A stretch of 64,000 bases of DNA, from positions 62,001 to 126,000 of the forward strand of contig WGOD01000001.1 in NCBI GenBank assembly GCA_016124205.1, written 5' to 3'. How positions within the stretch are numbered: position 1 is the first letter of the stretch; each line of letters starts with the position of its first letter. Positions 63,124-64,000 of the stretch are shown piece by piece. The notes beneath the pieces were generated by a model. The model saw only the letters and a list, made by a program, of their open reading frames with translations. It did no database searches and was not told where the DNA came from. The DNA comes from Alphaproteobacteria bacterium. GTDB taxonomy: Bacteria; Pseudomonadota; Alphaproteobacteria; Caulobacterales; Maricaulaceae. The translations under genes and the position numbers were made by a program.

Positions 63124-64000
63124 ATGGTTCTAAGGATTCTGGGTGGTGTTCTGCTGGCCGCAGTCGTGGCCGTAACCGCCATAGCAGCATGGTTTTTCCG
63201 CCCCTGGTCGGAGTATTCTCCGGCTGAAATCCAGCGGCTTTCAGATCCGGCAGATTTCACCGAAACCTTCCAGACGATGGATTCGATCTTTCCGTACCGG
63301 ACCATCGAAGCCACCAGTCCCGAACCGCTTGATGGTGCATCGCAGCCGCTTGACGTCACCTATGAGTGGGGCGGCGAGGCGCGGACACTGGACCAGTATC
63401 TGGATGAATCGCGTTCCCTTGGCCTTGTCGTGCTGCACAATGGCGAGCTGGTTCACGAGCGTTATCTGAACGGGGCCAATGCCGGAACGCGGCTGACGTC
63501 CTGGTCGGTCGCCAAGAGTTTCGTCGCGACGATGATCGCGATGGCGATGGAAGAGGGGCGGATCGAGTCGCTCGACCAGCTGGCGCAGGAATTCGCACCG
63601 CAATACGAAGGCAGCCCGATGGGCGAGACCAGCCTGCGGCATCTCCTGATGATGTCGGCGGGCGTGGATTTCAACGAAGACTATTCCGGTCCCGATTCAG
63701 ACATCCGGCCGCTCTTCTTCAACACCTTCATCCTGGGCCGCAGCGTCGACGAACAGATCGCGCAGATCGAACGCAATCGCGAGCCGGGCCAGGACCTGCA
63801 CTATACGAGCCCGAACACGCACGTGCTCGGTGCCGTGCTGCGCGGAATCTACGGCGAGACTCTCGCCGCGATCACGCAGCAGGAAATCTGGGCGCCGCTG
63901 CACATGTCGAGCGATGCCTACTGGTCGCAGAATGTCGAAGGCGATCGCGCAGAGGCGATCGGATATTGCTGCCTCAATGCGACCACCCGCGACTATGCGA
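63124..64000 (+). CDS. Serine hydrolase of the beta-lactamase (class C)/esterase family, 3' truncated
   Basis: Runs off the window end, so the ORF track omits it. The ATG at 63124 follows GGGGGAG. 292 residues are visible: a membrane or signal segment (ILGGVLLAAVVAVTAIAAWFF), then the beta-lactamase fold with SxxK as SVAK in TSWSVAKSFVATMIAMAMEEGRI, and YTS in LHYTSPNTHVLGAVLR as the YxN-like element. Such proteins are penicillin-binding-protein-related esterases or peptidases. Divergent from the TonB receptor across 186 bases that hold an ACCGGTTACCGG-like dyad. Confidence 0.88.
   Translation, partial: MVLRILGGVLLAAVVAVTAIAAWFFRPWSEYSPAEIQRLSDPADFTETFQTMDSIFPYRTIEATSPEPLDGASQPLDVTYEWGGEARTLDQYLDESRSLGLVVLHNGELVHERYLNGANAGTRLTSWSVAKSFVATMIAMAMEEGRIESLDQLAQEFAPQYEGSPMGETSLRHLLMMSAGVDFNEDYSGPDSDIRPLFFNTFILGRSVDEQIAQIERNREPGQDLHYTSPNTHVLGAVLRGIYGETLAAITQQEIWAPLHMSSDAYWSQNVEGDRAEAIGYCCLNATTRDYA

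Overview
The window is high-GC DNA (roughly 63% by eye) from an alphaproteobacterium of the Caulobacterales/Maricaulales type, most likely a Hyphomonadaceae- or Maricaulaceae-like stalked or prosthecate marine bacterium. The evidence is gene content: MipZ, a divK-pleD pair, a DUF1489 protein, a cysteine-rich DinB, and a complete holdfast-type (hfs) polysaccharide locus. It is chromosomal housekeeping DNA. I see no phage, plasmid, IS element, CRISPR array, rRNA or tRNA.

Layout. 1-6.2 kb: fragment of an unknown gene, a secreted acidic protein, a long palindromic intergenic repeat, DUF1489, panC, a SPOR lipoprotein, mipZ, a membrane J-domain protein, and a penicillin-binding carboxypeptidase with a SPOR domain. 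6.2-11.8 kb: a phasin with a histone-H1-like tail and a strong terminator, clpS-clpA, and a divergent AraC-type regulator/DUF2306 pair. 11.8-22.2 kb: mostly minus-strand genes (HIT, DUF2007-like, DUF482, a 1123-aa subtilase, RidA, dinB, ROK kinase) plus a plus-strand hydrolase and a secreted protein. 22.4-24.3 kb: divK-pleD signalling operon and rpmG. 24.4-35.5 kb: long, tightly packed minus-strand runs pyrB-pyrC'-plsY-dprA and topA-rnr-nudix-MFS. 35.6-44.5 kb: GNAT, MBL-fold and DUF1993 genes, ruvX with a permease, and a gatC-GNAT-gatA-(two small membrane proteins)-gatB operon. 44.6-46.4 kb: acidic lipoprotein, glutathione transferase, and a small Sel1-like gene with an unusual upstream region.

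46.4-57.8 kb is the most coherent system: a Wzy-dependent polysaccharide locus whose genes match the Caulobacter holdfast set (export protein hfsD, chain-length protein hfsA, kinase-like hfsB, polymerase hfsC, deacetylase hfsH, glycosyltransferase hfsG, flippase hfsF, a FemAB/GNAT protein like hfsK, a GH5-type Tat lipoprotein, and initiating sugar transferase hfsE). HfsE would load the first sugar on undecaprenyl phosphate, HfsG would extend it, HfsF would flip it, HfsC would polymerise it, HfsA/B would set length, HfsH would deacetylate, and HfsD would export it. PleD, encoded 22 kb away, makes c-di-GMP, the messenger that drives holdfast production in Caulobacter, so the two regions may be functionally linked (inference).

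57.8-64 kb: ferritin-like diiron protein, sterol-desaturase-family protein, small membrane protein, TonB-dependent receptor, and a serine beta-lactamase-like hydrolase cut by the window end. The most interesting loose ends are an array of four YTAA-N8-AAC motifs plus a strongly structured putative leader before the Sel1-like gene, the dual-start phasin, the glycoside hydrolase inside the holdfast locus, the HfsB protein with a broken P-loop, and the catalytically dead-looking dihydroorotase. No stretch above 300 bases lacks a gene.
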